The notes beneath the pieces are model-generated. The model searched no databases, was not told where the DNA came from, and saw only the letters and a list, made by a program, of their open reading frames with translations. This document shows, in pieces, positions 1 to 7,154 of a stretch of DNA of 8,889 nt (position 1 is its first letter; every line of letters begins with the position of its first letter). A program made the translations under genes and the position numbers. The stretch is from positions 1 through 8,889 of the forward strand of contig CAAEVI010000013.1 of assembly GCA_900759455.1 (NCBI GenBank), written 5' to 3'. This stretch comes from Erysipelotrichaceae bacterium (GTDB lineage: Bacteria; Bacillota_I; Bacilli_A; Erysipelotrichales; Erysipelotrichaceae).

Positions 1-1
1 C

Positions 2-52
2 TGGGACCTGATCATCAATCAGCTCAGGATCATGGACAGCAGTGAAGAATGA
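2..52 (+). CDS. C-terminal tail of a plus-strand gene, product unknown
   Basis: Frame 2 reads WDLIINQLRIMDSSEE and stops at the TGA at 50-52. The mixed hydrophobic and acidic composition looks like a normal protein C-terminus. Frame 1 stops at 43-45 with a less protein-like reading and frame 3 stops almost at once. Only 16 residues are visible, so the family cannot be named. The gene would converge on the minus-strand zinc-ribbon gene. The assignment rests on composition and on the gene-end position just before a terminator hairpin, so it is tentative. Confidence 0.45.
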   Translation, partial: WDLIINQLRIMDSSEE

Positions 53-60
53 TATGTAAT

Positions 61-112
61 AAAAAACGAAAAAAAAGCCGGCATGAAATCAACTCCATGA
101 TCATACCGGCTT
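61..112 (-). terminator. Strong intrinsic terminator of the zinc-ribbon gene
   Basis: Arms at 101-112 and 75-86 form a 12-bp stem in minus-strand RNA (AAGCCGGUAUGA with UCAUGCCGGCUU, one U-G wobble) around a 14-nt loop. It is followed by a long U-rich run, the complement of the A-rich stretch 61-74. On the plus strand the wobble becomes a C-A mismatch and no U-tract follows, so it serves the minus strand best. It lies about 120 nt past the stop of the 233-496 gene. Confidence 0.85.
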
Positions 113-142
113 AAGGGACGAGGACAAAGGTCAGGGGATACC

Positions 143-213
143 ATTCGACTTTCACGAGTCTAAACCTGTCGAATATTACTTACACATGATTGGTCACATT
201 CCCGATGACCGAT
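143..213 (-). other. Structured 3' untranslated stretch between convergent genes
   Basis: Two inverted repeats lie between the zinc-ribbon stop codon and its terminator. ATTCGAC (143-149) pairs perfectly with GTCGAAT (168-174) around 18 nt, and inside it GACT/AGTC offers a competing 4-bp stem. A second pair (189-196 with 206-213) gives eight pairs including one G-U wobble in plus-strand RNA, followed by a short U-run near 217-221, so it could weakly terminate the plus-strand gene ending at 52. On the minus strand the second stem has a mismatch. No known RNA family was recognised. Confidence 0.35.
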
Positions 214-232
214 TACGTTTTTGCGCCGCATG

Positions 233-496
233 TTAACAAAACGACAAAATGAGCATAGCCAGAAGGATGGCACCGACAATGCCCCAGAATCCCACACCGC
301 TTTTGTTTTGTTTTTCACGTACCTGTTCATAATAGGCGTCATTATTGTATGGTGCATTATTAGAAAATGTGTTAGTATTTCCGTTTTGTCCCCTATTCTC
401 TCTTTTCATGGAATGCAGCGGATAACCGCAATGAATGCAGTATTCTGCCTGATCACTGATTTCTTTCCCACATTCCGGACATCTGATTAAAGCCAT
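233..496 (-). CDS. Small zinc-ribbon membrane protein
   Basis: This 87-residue protein begins with a zinc ribbon: Cys6-x2-Cys9 and Cys20-x2-Cys23, in the context RCPECGKEI and YCIHCGYPL. This is the knuckle pattern of the short zinc-ribbon families common at the N-termini of Bacillota membrane proteins. A polar, Asn-rich linker follows (about residues 28-66), then one hydrophobic segment at 67-86 that ends almost at the C-terminus. The protein is therefore predicted to be tail-anchored, with the ribbon probably in the cytoplasm. The ATG has a good ribosome binding site (GGAG, six bases upstream) and a near-consensus promoter ahead of it, and a strong terminator follows. The biochemical role is unknown. 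It is a separate unit from the glycosidase gene, whose terminator lies upstream of this promoter. Confidence 0.85.
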   Translation of the reverse strand: MALIRCPECGKEISDQAEYCIHCGYPLHSMKRENRGQNGNTNTFSNNAPYNNDAYYEQVREKQNKSGVGFWGIVGAILLAMLILSFC

Positions 497-522
497 CTCG
501 ATCTCCCCCCTATGATATGTAC

Positions 523-551
523 ATCATACAAAAATACATTTGTTTAGACAA
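523..551 (-). promoter_or_regulatory. Sigma-A type promoter of the zinc-ribbon gene
   Basis: Read on the minus strand, the -35 is TTGTCT (546-551) and the -10 is TATGAT (523-528), separated by exactly 17 bases. Each hexamer differs from consensus in only one or two positions. The perfect palindrome ATGTACAT (517-524) overlaps the -10 end and the expected transcription start, so an operator there is possible but unproven. The leader to the ATG is about 20 bases. Confidence 0.75.
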
Positions 552-633
552 GAGGGAAACATTAAGCAACAATCATATGACCATCTACTTTTTCTGTGAT
601 ATCTCCGGTGTCGTTAAAAACATACTTTCATGC

Positions 634-667
634 AAAAAAGAGGAATGATCTTGCTCATTCCCCTTTT
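634..667 (-). terminator. Intrinsic terminator of the GH31 gene
   Basis: Arms 655-667 and 636-648 pair over 13 positions with one mismatch (AAAAGGGGAATGA against TCATTCCTCTTTT in minus-strand orientation). The loop is 6 nt and a run of six U follows (complement of 634-639). It lies seven bases after the stop codon of the 674-6694 gene. Confidence 0.85.
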
Positions 668-673
668 CCACTG

Positions 674-3600
674 TTATTTATTCAGTTTTCTCTTGCGGCG
701 CAGTCCTTCTGCGGCAATGCCTGCAAGTGCGATGGCTGCTACATAGCCGCCGGCATTATCGGCTGCTGCTGTGCCAGTAGAATCACCTTGTCCCGGTTTG
801 CTGCCTGTTCCCGGTTTTCCGCCGGCATCATGACCAGGTTTATCACCATCATCAGTTCCCGGTTTTTCACCGTTTGCGTAAACCAGATCATTTACAGCAT
901 TCTTTAATGCTTCTTCTGCTTCTTTGACATCGACAACAGAAACATTGTCTGCTTCGGCAAGCACAGCTTTTGCGTCTTTCAATGCAGCTTCTACTGCCTT
1001 CCAGCTGTCAGCTGTGTAGTCTTTTGCATCCAGACTCTCGACACGATCTACCAATGCTGTCAAACCGCTGGTATCACCGCGTTTAACAAGCAGATCTTTT
1101 GCCTTGATCAATGCATCAGTAGCTTGATCAACCACATCCTGAGAAGCCGTCTTATCATCGGCTACTGCCTGAGCAGCCTTCACTTCTTTCTGGTACAGAG
1201 CCCAGCTGTCCTTTGTAAAGTTTTCTGCCTTAAATGCAAGAGCTTCATCCAGTGCATCCAGAAGTGCGCTCTTATCAGTTTCGGCAACGCCATAGAAGCT
1301 TACTTCGGCAGCACTTGCATATGTATCATTGCTGTCTCCCAATGTAGAAAGTGCTACAAATCTTACGTAGCGTGCCTTTTCCGGTGCAAATGCCATGTTC
1401 TTATAGCTTTCTTTATCATTCAGCTCTTTTCCGTCATTGTCGAACGTATATTCTCCAACACGTACAAATGTTTCTCCATCCAGACTTAATTCAACGGCAG
1501 CACGAATGATATCACCGTTTCTTGCACCCTGACGAGGCAGGAAGCTGACATTGTTCAATGTATAAATATGTCCGAGATCAAATGTAACAGACTGCGGCAT
1601 CTTGCATTCTTCCGGTTTCAGGTAATTTGTATGCCAGTAAGTATTTGGATCCTTATCTAGCAGATTTTCTTTTTCACCTGATTCGCCTTCAGCAGTCGTA
1701 ATTTCACTCGTTGCCGCTACAGCTGTTACACCTTCTTTAATTTCGTTTCCGCTCTCGATTTGCAGGTCACTCATGGCAGCCCTTAAAGATGCTTCGGCGC
1801 TGTCGATCATATCCTGATCTGCAGTTTCATCTGCATAAACTGCCTTTGCGTTTACCAATGCCTGCTGGAAGCTCTTGAAGCTGTCTGCTGTAAACAGGTT
1901 TTCTGTATATTTGTCAGCCTGTGCAATCAGCTCAGCCAAAGAATCTTTGCTGTTTTCCACCACAGTGATTGTCATTGTTTTCTTAACATCAGCATCTGCC
2001 AATGAGGTAACTGTGATTTCTGCACTTCCTGTCTTCACACCGTACAGGGCATATACAAATTTGTTTTCACCTGTCTTAATACGGATGACTTTGGCAACTG
2101 ATTCATCTGAACTTGTTACTGTATAGAAACCATTTGTTGCGTTTTCCGGTGCAATCACTGCATCGATCTGTGCAAAACGTCCCTGAACAATCTTATCGGT
2201 TACACTGTCCGCAAAATCAATGCCTGTAACCGCAACTGTTTCATTCTGATAGAATGTTGTCTCATCTATGTTCAGTTTGTAAGCCTGACCTCCCTGAGAT
2301 GTCAGAGCTTTCAATACGATGCCTGCATAAGCCTTTGCTTCTTTATTGAATTCAAAAGACTGATCATATGCCGTCATCGTATAGCTTCCCAGTTTTGTAC
2401 GATTGCCTTCTGCATCCAGTCCATACAGCTCAAAATCTTTTAATGCGCCAGCATTTAATGTATCACCATTGTGGCGGATCTGAACGCGCAGCTTGCTGAC
2501 TGCTGTTGCATCGTTGAAGTGATATGTCAGTTCATGCGGCAGTGAAGCATCGATTTCTTCAGCTGAATTTCCCCACTGGAACTCAAAACGATATGCATCA
2601 TCATCCACCTTGCCGTCAACCAGTTTGTCTACGCCCATATTCGGCTGCAGTGTATTGCCTTCCTGAGATTCGATCTGATCGGCAGTAATTTCGATCGGAC
2701 GATATCCGGCAGGAACCTGAGGTTCCTCGCTGCTTTCCTGAATCAATGCATCGTCAACAACAGAATTGTTGTTTCCGACCAGTTTGGCATTGGCAATTTC
2801 TGCATTCCATGTAATATCTTCTTTTGCCCGCAGCGTGATCTTTCCAAGCATTGCTGTGCCGTTTACCAAAGTTTTGCTGTCGACATTGGCATATACGGCA
2901 AAGATATCACTGGTACCGTCACTGTGAGCCCTAGGTTTTGAGAATGTTGTCATGTTTGAAGTAGCAGGCGCATTTGTTACACTGACAAAGTCAAATTTAC
3001 TTACGTCATACGGAATACGAACAGAGAATGCGGATACATTTTCCATTCCGACACCCATGATATTAAGTTCTACGGTTTCATTTGCCTTGATCTCTGTCTT
3101 ATCTGCAATGATTGCAATTTGTCCGGCTGTATCTTTTTCGGCAGACGGTTTGTTCACGATATTGGCCACCACTGCCACATCATATGCATCAATGACACTA
3201 TCTTCATTAAAATCACAGCCTTTGTCGACAACATACTCCCAGTCTGCATCTGCCGGTGTTAAACCAACATAGTTCTGCATCATGGTCAAATCATTACTGT
3301 CAACGACACCGTCACTTGTTACATCGCCATAAACAATCGGACCAGTTCCGTCAACCTTCAACGGCATGATTTCCGTCAATGCAATATAGTTTCCGGCCGG
3401 TTTATGTACAACCAGGCGCATATAGCGCATTTTGGCACCGTTAAGCATCACATCTTTCGGATTTGCATCTTTGGATGCAAAAGCTACATGATCAGCTACC
3501 AGTGTATAATCTGTACCGTTTGTACTTCCGTATACAGACACTTCACTTGGCTGATTGCTCAGATAATCACTATGAGGATAAAGCTGAACCTTATCCATTT

Positions 3601-6600
3601 TGTAAATCTGTTTGAAGTCAAAATTAAATACTTTATCACGATTATTGATAGCCGGATTTGTCCAGTCTGTGAACCAGTACTGTGTATATTCACGGTCAAT
3701 CAGACGGTCTGCACTGTATCCGCTGGCACTGTCACTTGTAGAAATCGTGAGGTTTGGAATCGTATTGCGGTATGGGTCCAATGCAGAAGTAGCTTCAAAC
3801 GGTTCGCTCCATTTAGAGTAACCGTCCGCATTCACGGCACGAACACGATATGTATGTGTAGAATGATATTCCAGATCTGTATGCAGGAAGTATGGATCGG
3901 TCATTCCACTTTGAATAATGCCGTCAGCTTCTACCTGATATTCTGTTGCACCCTCAACTTCATCCCAGTACAACGGGATCTGTGTCGGTGCTACTTCTTC
4001 CTCTACTGTACGCACATTCTGCGGTACGCCCAATGTTTCATTTTCAACGTTGGCATTCAGATCCTGTTTGTTTTCGAATCCTTCGATCACAACCTGCACC
4101 GCATTCTTATTGACATCAGTTTCTGCTGTCTTCACATAAAGCTTCGGTGTCGTGATGATCTCCACTTCGCTGAACGCACTGCCATCTGTCGCATACTTGT
4201 TCAGATTCGGTTTCTCATTATAGAAGTAAACATTACCGGCTGCCTGATCAAATTCTTCCTGTGAAGAAACTGCCTCGAAATCAACTTTTTCTCCACCAAT
4301 CGTTCCTGTTACAGATTCCGGCTGTTTTGATACATTTACAACAAAAGTTGTTTCACGCATCGAATCATAACCTTCATAAGTGCCTGTAGATTTTTCTGCA
4401 GTCAGGGTTGCAGTCTGATCTTTAACAACACTTGTAAATACAGTTGACACGCTGTCTTTATAATTTACTTCTTCCTTATTGCTGTTATCTACGCTTACAC
4501 CGTCATCTTCATACAGCTGATAGCTTGAATTTCCTTCCGGATAGAACTCAATAATACGTTTTGTTTTATCCAGACCCATTGTATTCGTGTCGGATTTCGG
4601 CATAGCATTGTTGTTTTCTTCATACATCGGAATGATGGCACCGTTCTTTACAAACAACGGAAGTTTCCAGATTGGCGCATCAAAGTTATTCAAAGTCTGT
4701 CCGCCGCGGTATTGTTTTCCACTGAAGTAATCGATCCAGATTTCATTTTCATCTGGCAGATAGATACCGTTGCGGATATCATTTCCGTGTTCATCCATAT
4801 TAGTATCCTGGTAAACCGGGGCAACCAGGAAATCTTCGCCGTACATGAACTGATACTGTACATTCTTTCCGTATGCATTTGCATCTTCCGGATAATTCAA
4901 GAACATAGCACGCAGCATCGGTAATCCCTGTGTCGCATTATATGCCTCTGTATACAGATACGGCATCAGCTGTGCTTTCAGTTTCAGATACATACGGTTG
5001 ATGCTTGTAGTATCTTCACCAAAAATATATGGTTTTTTAGGATAAGATCCCCAGCCGTCCATATTCAGCATGTACTGTGTAAAGATCTTCCATTGATAGT
5101 CACGTGTCGTGATCAAAGATGAACCACCGAAGATTCCATCCATATCGGAACCGATATTCGGGTTTCCGCTCAGTGACTGACCGATGTAAGTCGGAATATG
5201 GAATCGAATATATTCCCAGTTTCCGCCTGACTGATCGCCGGTCCAGATACCGCCGTAACGCTGTGTTCCAGCCCAGCCGTCCAGTGTAACAATATTAGGG
5301 CGATCTCCTGTTGCAGTAATGATATCGTATGCTTTCTTGATTCCGTTGAGACCGAAAGAATATCCGTTTCCTACCCATGCAACATCTGTTTTCAATGTAC
5401 GAATACCGCCCACATTTACTTCTTTTTCGAAGTCTCGCTGTAAGTGAATCGGCTGCGTCGGATCCGGTGTCAGATTGCTCTGTGTCCATAAACCTGTACC
5501 GACACCATACTTATGTGCATACTCGGTAAAGGCCTGCAGATTTTCAATGTTGTCATCAATATTCGTATCTGACTGTCCATAACCGCATCCATAACCGTCA
5601 TTTGGCAAGAACCATCCCAGCGGCATATCGTTATTCACATATCCGTCAATGACTGCACGTGCTGAGAATTTGTAATCATAGTCATTTGTTCCGTTCAATG
5701 TCTCCAGTGTTTCGCCTTCGTTCACTGCACCATTACGGTTTGTTTCCTTATAGTATTTGCCATCTTCCAGCAAATTACCGCCTGAACTTGTTTCGATCCA
5801 TGCATCTCGGTTGTAGCAGTTCAGGTGACCGAGATAGAAAGAGTTTTCAGGAAGCAGAACCGGTTTTCCTGTTACCTGATAATAGTCATTCAGGATTTCA
5901 GCCGGTGTCGCATCGACAAAATAATAAGCATCGAAACGTTTTTCATTATGCTCTGTTTTTACCACGCCGGCTTTGCTGTCACCGAAGTCATATTCGCCCG
6001 GTTTCCATGTATCGCGAAGAACACCGTAACCGGCTGTTGACCAGTAGAACGGATTCGGTGAAGCAACACCGCCGTCAACCCAGTTATTCGTATTAACGAT
6101 TTCAATTGTATTTCCGGTATGAACAAAGCGTCCATTCTGTGTTCCGCCACCATAGAAATTTTCCGCAGCACTCTGTTTCAAAGTCTGCACGGTACTTCCG
6201 TCCTTATATTGTAAAGGAGCATTCTCCTCCCAAACGACGTTTCCGTTTTCCAGATTTGTAAGTTTCATCATCGAAGTCTTCTTGGCGATTTCCAATGAGA
6301 TCTTGTCAGTTGTGATCGTTACACTGTCCTCTGTTTCATTGACATTCGGAACAGGTTTGCTGTATTCATCCGAATCATCGCTCTGCTGAACGATCGTAGC
6401 CGTATGATCTTTTGAATTCGGTGTCGGATACTCTGCAAAATCACCGTTAGGATCCATGTTGAACCGGAAAATATCATTTTCCAGGAAAGTGATTTTCGTT
6501 TTTTCACCACCTGCATACGTAACATAAACAATATTGCCCTCTTTTTCAACATCGGTAACCGCACCGAGAATTTTGTACTCGCTTGCCGCTTCAACAGAAC

Positions 6601-6694
6601 GTGGCGCCATTGTAATAACGCCAGCCACACCGCTGACTGCAAGCATTCCTGCCAGAACCCCTTTACCGATTCTGTGCATCCAATTCTTTTCCAC
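674..6694 (-). CDS. Secreted multidomain GH31 glycosidase, probable alpha-N-acetylgalactosaminidase
   Basis: A 2006-residue exported enzyme. Residues 1-36 are a signal peptide (basic start, hydrophobic core, cleavage near VEA-AS). A mutarotase-like N-domain (about 120-275) precedes a GH31 TIM barrel (about 280-600) and its beta-sandwich. The predicted nucleophile is Asp437 in KTDVAW and the acid/base is Asp487 in YGGIWTGD. The WxDMNE motif of alpha-glucosidases is absent. The KTDVAWVG motif and overall architecture recall GH31 subfamily 18, which releases GalNAc from O-glycans; this rests on memory. Then come Fn3 (885-972), CBM32-like (973-1114), dockerin (1120-1182), cohesin-like (1190-1318), discoidin-like (1331-1485), BIG2-like (1486-1580), FIVAR (1583-1645), CBM32-like (1653-1803) and two FIVARs (1806-1871, 1876-1937). 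A KPG-rich linker and a hydrophobic stretch ending RRKRK suggest cell-surface attachment, but LPxTG is missing. The start is GTG, seven bases after GGGAG; ATG at codon 6 lacks such spacing. It is transcribed alone. Substrate specificity is the least certain point. Confidence 0.93.
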   Translation of the reverse strand: MEKNWMHRIGKGVLAGMLAVSGVAGVITMAPRSVEAASEYKILGAVTDVEKEGNIVYVTYAGGEKTKITFLENDIFRFNMDPNGDFAEYPTPNSKDHTATIVQQSDDSDEYSKPVPNVNETEDSVTITTDKISLEIAKKTSMMKLTNLENGNVVWEENAPLQYKDGSTVQTLKQSAAENFYGGGTQNGRFVHTGNTIEIVNTNNWVDGGVASPNPFYWSTAGYGVLRDTWKPGEYDFGDSKAGVVKTEHNEKRFDAYYFVDATPAEILNDYYQVTGKPVLLPENSFYLGHLNCYNRDAWIETSSGGNLLEDGKYYKETNRNGAVNEGETLETLNGTNDYDYKFSARAVIDGYVNNDMPLGWFLPNDGYGCGYGQSDTNIDDNIENLQAFTEYAHKYGVGTGLWTQSNLTPDPTQPIHLQRDFEKEVNVGGIRTLKTDVAWVGNGYSFGLNGIKKAYDIITATGDRPNIVTLDGWAGTQRYGGIWTGDQSGGNWEYIRFHIPTYIGQSLSGNPNIGSDMDGIFGGSSLITTRDYQWKIFTQYMLNMDGWGSYPKKPYIFGEDTTSINRMYLKLKAQLMPYLYTEAYNATQGLPMLRAMFLNYPEDANAYGKNVQYQFMYGEDFLVAPVYQDTNMDEHGNDIRNGIYLPDENEIWIDYFSGKQYRGGQTLNNFDAPIWKLPLFVKNGAIIPMYEENNNAMPKSDTNTMGLDKTKRIIEFYPEGNSSYQLYEDDGVSVDNSNKEEVNYKDSVSTVFTSVVKDQTATLTAEKSTGTYEGYDSMRETTFVVNVSKQPESVTGTIGGEKVDFEAVSSQEEFDQAAGNVYFYNEKPNLNKYATDGSAFSEVEIITTPKLYVKTAETDVNKNAVQVVIEGFENKQDLNANVENETLGVPQNVRTVEEEVAPTQIPLYWDEVEGATEYQVEADGIIQSGMTDPYFLHTDLEYHSTHTYRVRAVNADGYSKWSEPFEATSALDPYRNTIPNLTISTSDSASGYSADRLIDREYTQYWFTDWTNPAINNRDKVFNFDFKQIYKMDKVQLYPHSDYLSNQPSEVSVYGSTNGTDYTLVADHVAFASKDANPKDVMLNGAKMRYMRLVVHKPAGNYIALTEIMPLKVDGTGPIVYGDVTSDGVVDSNDLTMMQNYVGLTPADADWEYVVDKGCDFNEDSVIDAYDVAVVANIVNKPSAEKDTAGQIAIIADKTEIKANETVELNIMGVGMENVSAFSVRIPYDVSKFDFVSVTNAPATSNMTTFSKPRAHSDGTSDIFAVYANVDSKTLVNGTAMLGKITLRAKEDITWNAEIANAKLVGNNNSVVDDALIQESSEEPQVPAGYRPIEITADQIESQEGNTLQPNMGVDKLVDGKVDDDAYRFEFQWGNSAEEIDASLPHELTYHFNDATAVSKLRVQIRHNGDTLNAGALKDFELYGLDAEGNRTKLGSYTMTAYDQSFEFNKEAKAYAGIVLKALTSQGGQAYKLNIDETTFYQNETVAVTGIDFADSVTDKIVQGRFAQIDAVIAPENATNGFYTVTSSDESVAKVIRIKTGENKFVYALYGVKTGSAEITVTSLADADVKKTMTITVVENSKDSLAELIAQADKYTENLFTADSFKSFQQALVNAKAVYADETADQDMIDSAEASLRAAMSDLQIESGNEIKEGVTAVAATSEITTAEGESGEKENLLDKDPNTYWHTNYLKPEECKMPQSVTFDLGHIYTLNNVSFLPRQGARNGDIIRAAVELSLDGETFVRVGEYTFDNDGKELNDKESYKNMAFAPEKARYVRFVALSTLGDSNDTYASAAEVSFYGVAETDKSALLDALDEALAFKAENFTKDSWALYQKEVKAAQAVADDKTASQDVVDQATDALIKAKDLLVKRGDTSGLTALVDRVESLDAKDYTADSWKAVEAALKDAKAVLAEADNVSVVDVKEAEEALKNAVNDLVYANGEKPGTDDGDKPGHDAGGKPGTGSKPGQGDSTGTAAADNAGGYVAAIALAGIAAEGLRRKRKLNK

Positions 6695-6696
6695 TT

Positions 6697-6761
6697 TTAT
6701 TCTCCCTTCTCTAAATAAAATACAATGATTATTGAATAATATGAAATCAGATCCCCTCCTT
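6697..6761 (-). other. Unused strong Shine-Dalgarno with possible CTG-started leader ORF
   Basis: AAGGAGG (6755-6761), a perfect anti-16S match, lies in the leader of the GH31 gene but is about 60 bases too far upstream to serve its GTG. Four bases after it, a CTG (6748-6750) opens a 17-codon frame, LISYYSIIIVFYLEKGE, whose TAA (6697-6699) falls inside the spacer just before the GTG. No ATG, GTG or TTG start is available at a suitable distance. This could be a coupled leader peptide or chance; CTG starts are rare. Confidence 0.25.
6702..6708 (-). promoter_or_regulatory. Ribosome binding site supporting the GTG start of the GH31 gene
   Basis: On the minus strand AAGGGAG ends seven bases before the GTG at 6692-6694. 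This fits initiation at GTG rather than at the ATG of codon 6, and it keeps the basic residues of the signal peptide n-region complete. Confidence 0.75.
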
Positions 6762-6775
6762 GCTTGCGCTTATAA
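6760..6775 (-). promoter_or_regulatory. Degenerate second cre-like site
   Basis: TTATAAGCGCAAGCAA on the minus strand matches the cre consensus WTGNAARCGNWWWCAW at all but two positions (A for G at position 3, G for W at position 13). It starts 36 bases from the first site and overlaps the end of the upstream AAGGAGG. Alone it would be weak evidence; its placement next to a consensus cre in the same orientation makes it worth recording. Confidence 0.4.
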
Positions 6776-6795
6776 CCTTTCCCTGACAAAGATTA

Positions 6796-6811
6796 ATGTT
6801 TGCGCTTTCAA
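6796..6811 (-). promoter_or_regulatory. Consensus cre site (CcpA operator) upstream of the GH31 gene
   Basis: TTGAAAGCGCAAACAT on the minus strand agrees with the cre consensus WTGNAARCGNWWWCAW at every defined position. It lies about 100 bases upstream of the GTG, just downstream of an AT-rich stretch with several possible -10 boxes. That is the usual position for CcpA repression of a carbohydrate gene by blocking initiation or elongation. Catabolite repression of the glycosidase is inferred from the site; CcpA itself is not in the window. Confidence 0.75.
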
Positions 6812-6829
6812 TTAAGATAATATCATATT

Positions 6830-6858
6830 TATATAACTTTGTGTTTATTTTCTGAAAA
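6830..6858 (-). promoter_or_regulatory. Candidate promoter of the GH31 gene
   Basis: TTTTCA (6853-6858) and TATATA (6830-6835) are separated by 17 bases on the minus strand, each matching consensus at about four positions. The following stretch also contains TATGAT and TATTAT, so the exact -10 is uncertain. Every option places the transcription start just upstream of, or at, the cre site. Confidence 0.35.
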
Positions 6859-6983
6859 TTCAATCACAAAACCATCACATTTCTGTTTACAAAGGTAAGC
6901 AGCTTTGTGTATGTAGCAAAACATGAATTATTTGACTAATTGTGTATTGTATTATTCATTATCCAATTAGAAGCCTTTACACG

Positions 6984-7154
6984 TTAGAATTTTTCCAACA
7001 CGGAATATATCGTTTTTTGTATGAACAATGGCATACCACACTGCGATGCATGCCAATCTGTCAGCTCTGCTTTAATCAGATCAGCATACTTATACAATAA
7101 TACAACATCGTAACCATGCGCTCTGTCGGCACCAAACTCGCCATCGATGGAATG
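6984..7154 (-). pseudogene. Decayed coding fragment, family unknown
   Basis: On the minus strand a 56-residue open frame ends at the TAA 6984-6986. It has a natural protein composition, with core residues YDVVLLYKYADLIKAEL followed by MPLFIQKTIYSVLEKF. It has no start codon near its beginning. The same frame continues upstream through an in-frame TAA (7155-7157) into FKEIVVVAAIA (about 7158-7190), where another TAA cuts it. A different frame upstream (7175-7246) reads KQAYEDALQSYLVLWFMIN. Together they suggest the end of a gene broken by stops and frameshifts. No family was recognised. The alternative is chance openness in AT-rich DNA. Confidence 0.4.

Noticed and set aside
61..112. Terminator of the plus-strand gene ending at 52
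   Set aside because: In plus-strand RNA the stem has a C-A mismatch and is followed by AAGGGACG, not a U-tract. It fits the minus-strand gene.
884..1948. Repeated pattern that might be a CRISPR or DNA repeat array
   Set aside because: The similarity is at protein level (FIVAR modules) with long, unequal spacing; no short identical DNA repeats were seen.
3404..4264. Plus-strand open frame of 286 codons inside the GH31 gene
   Set aside because: It is antisense to the Fn3, CBM32-like and neighbouring coding sequence, its translation is rich in Cys, Ile and Phe with no recognisable domain, and no ribosome binding site or promoter was seen.
5659..6096. Plus-strand open frame of 145 codons opposite the start of the GH31 catalytic domain
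   Set aside because: Composition (Ser, Arg, His rich) and the clear GH31 motifs in the opposite frame mark it as a shadow.
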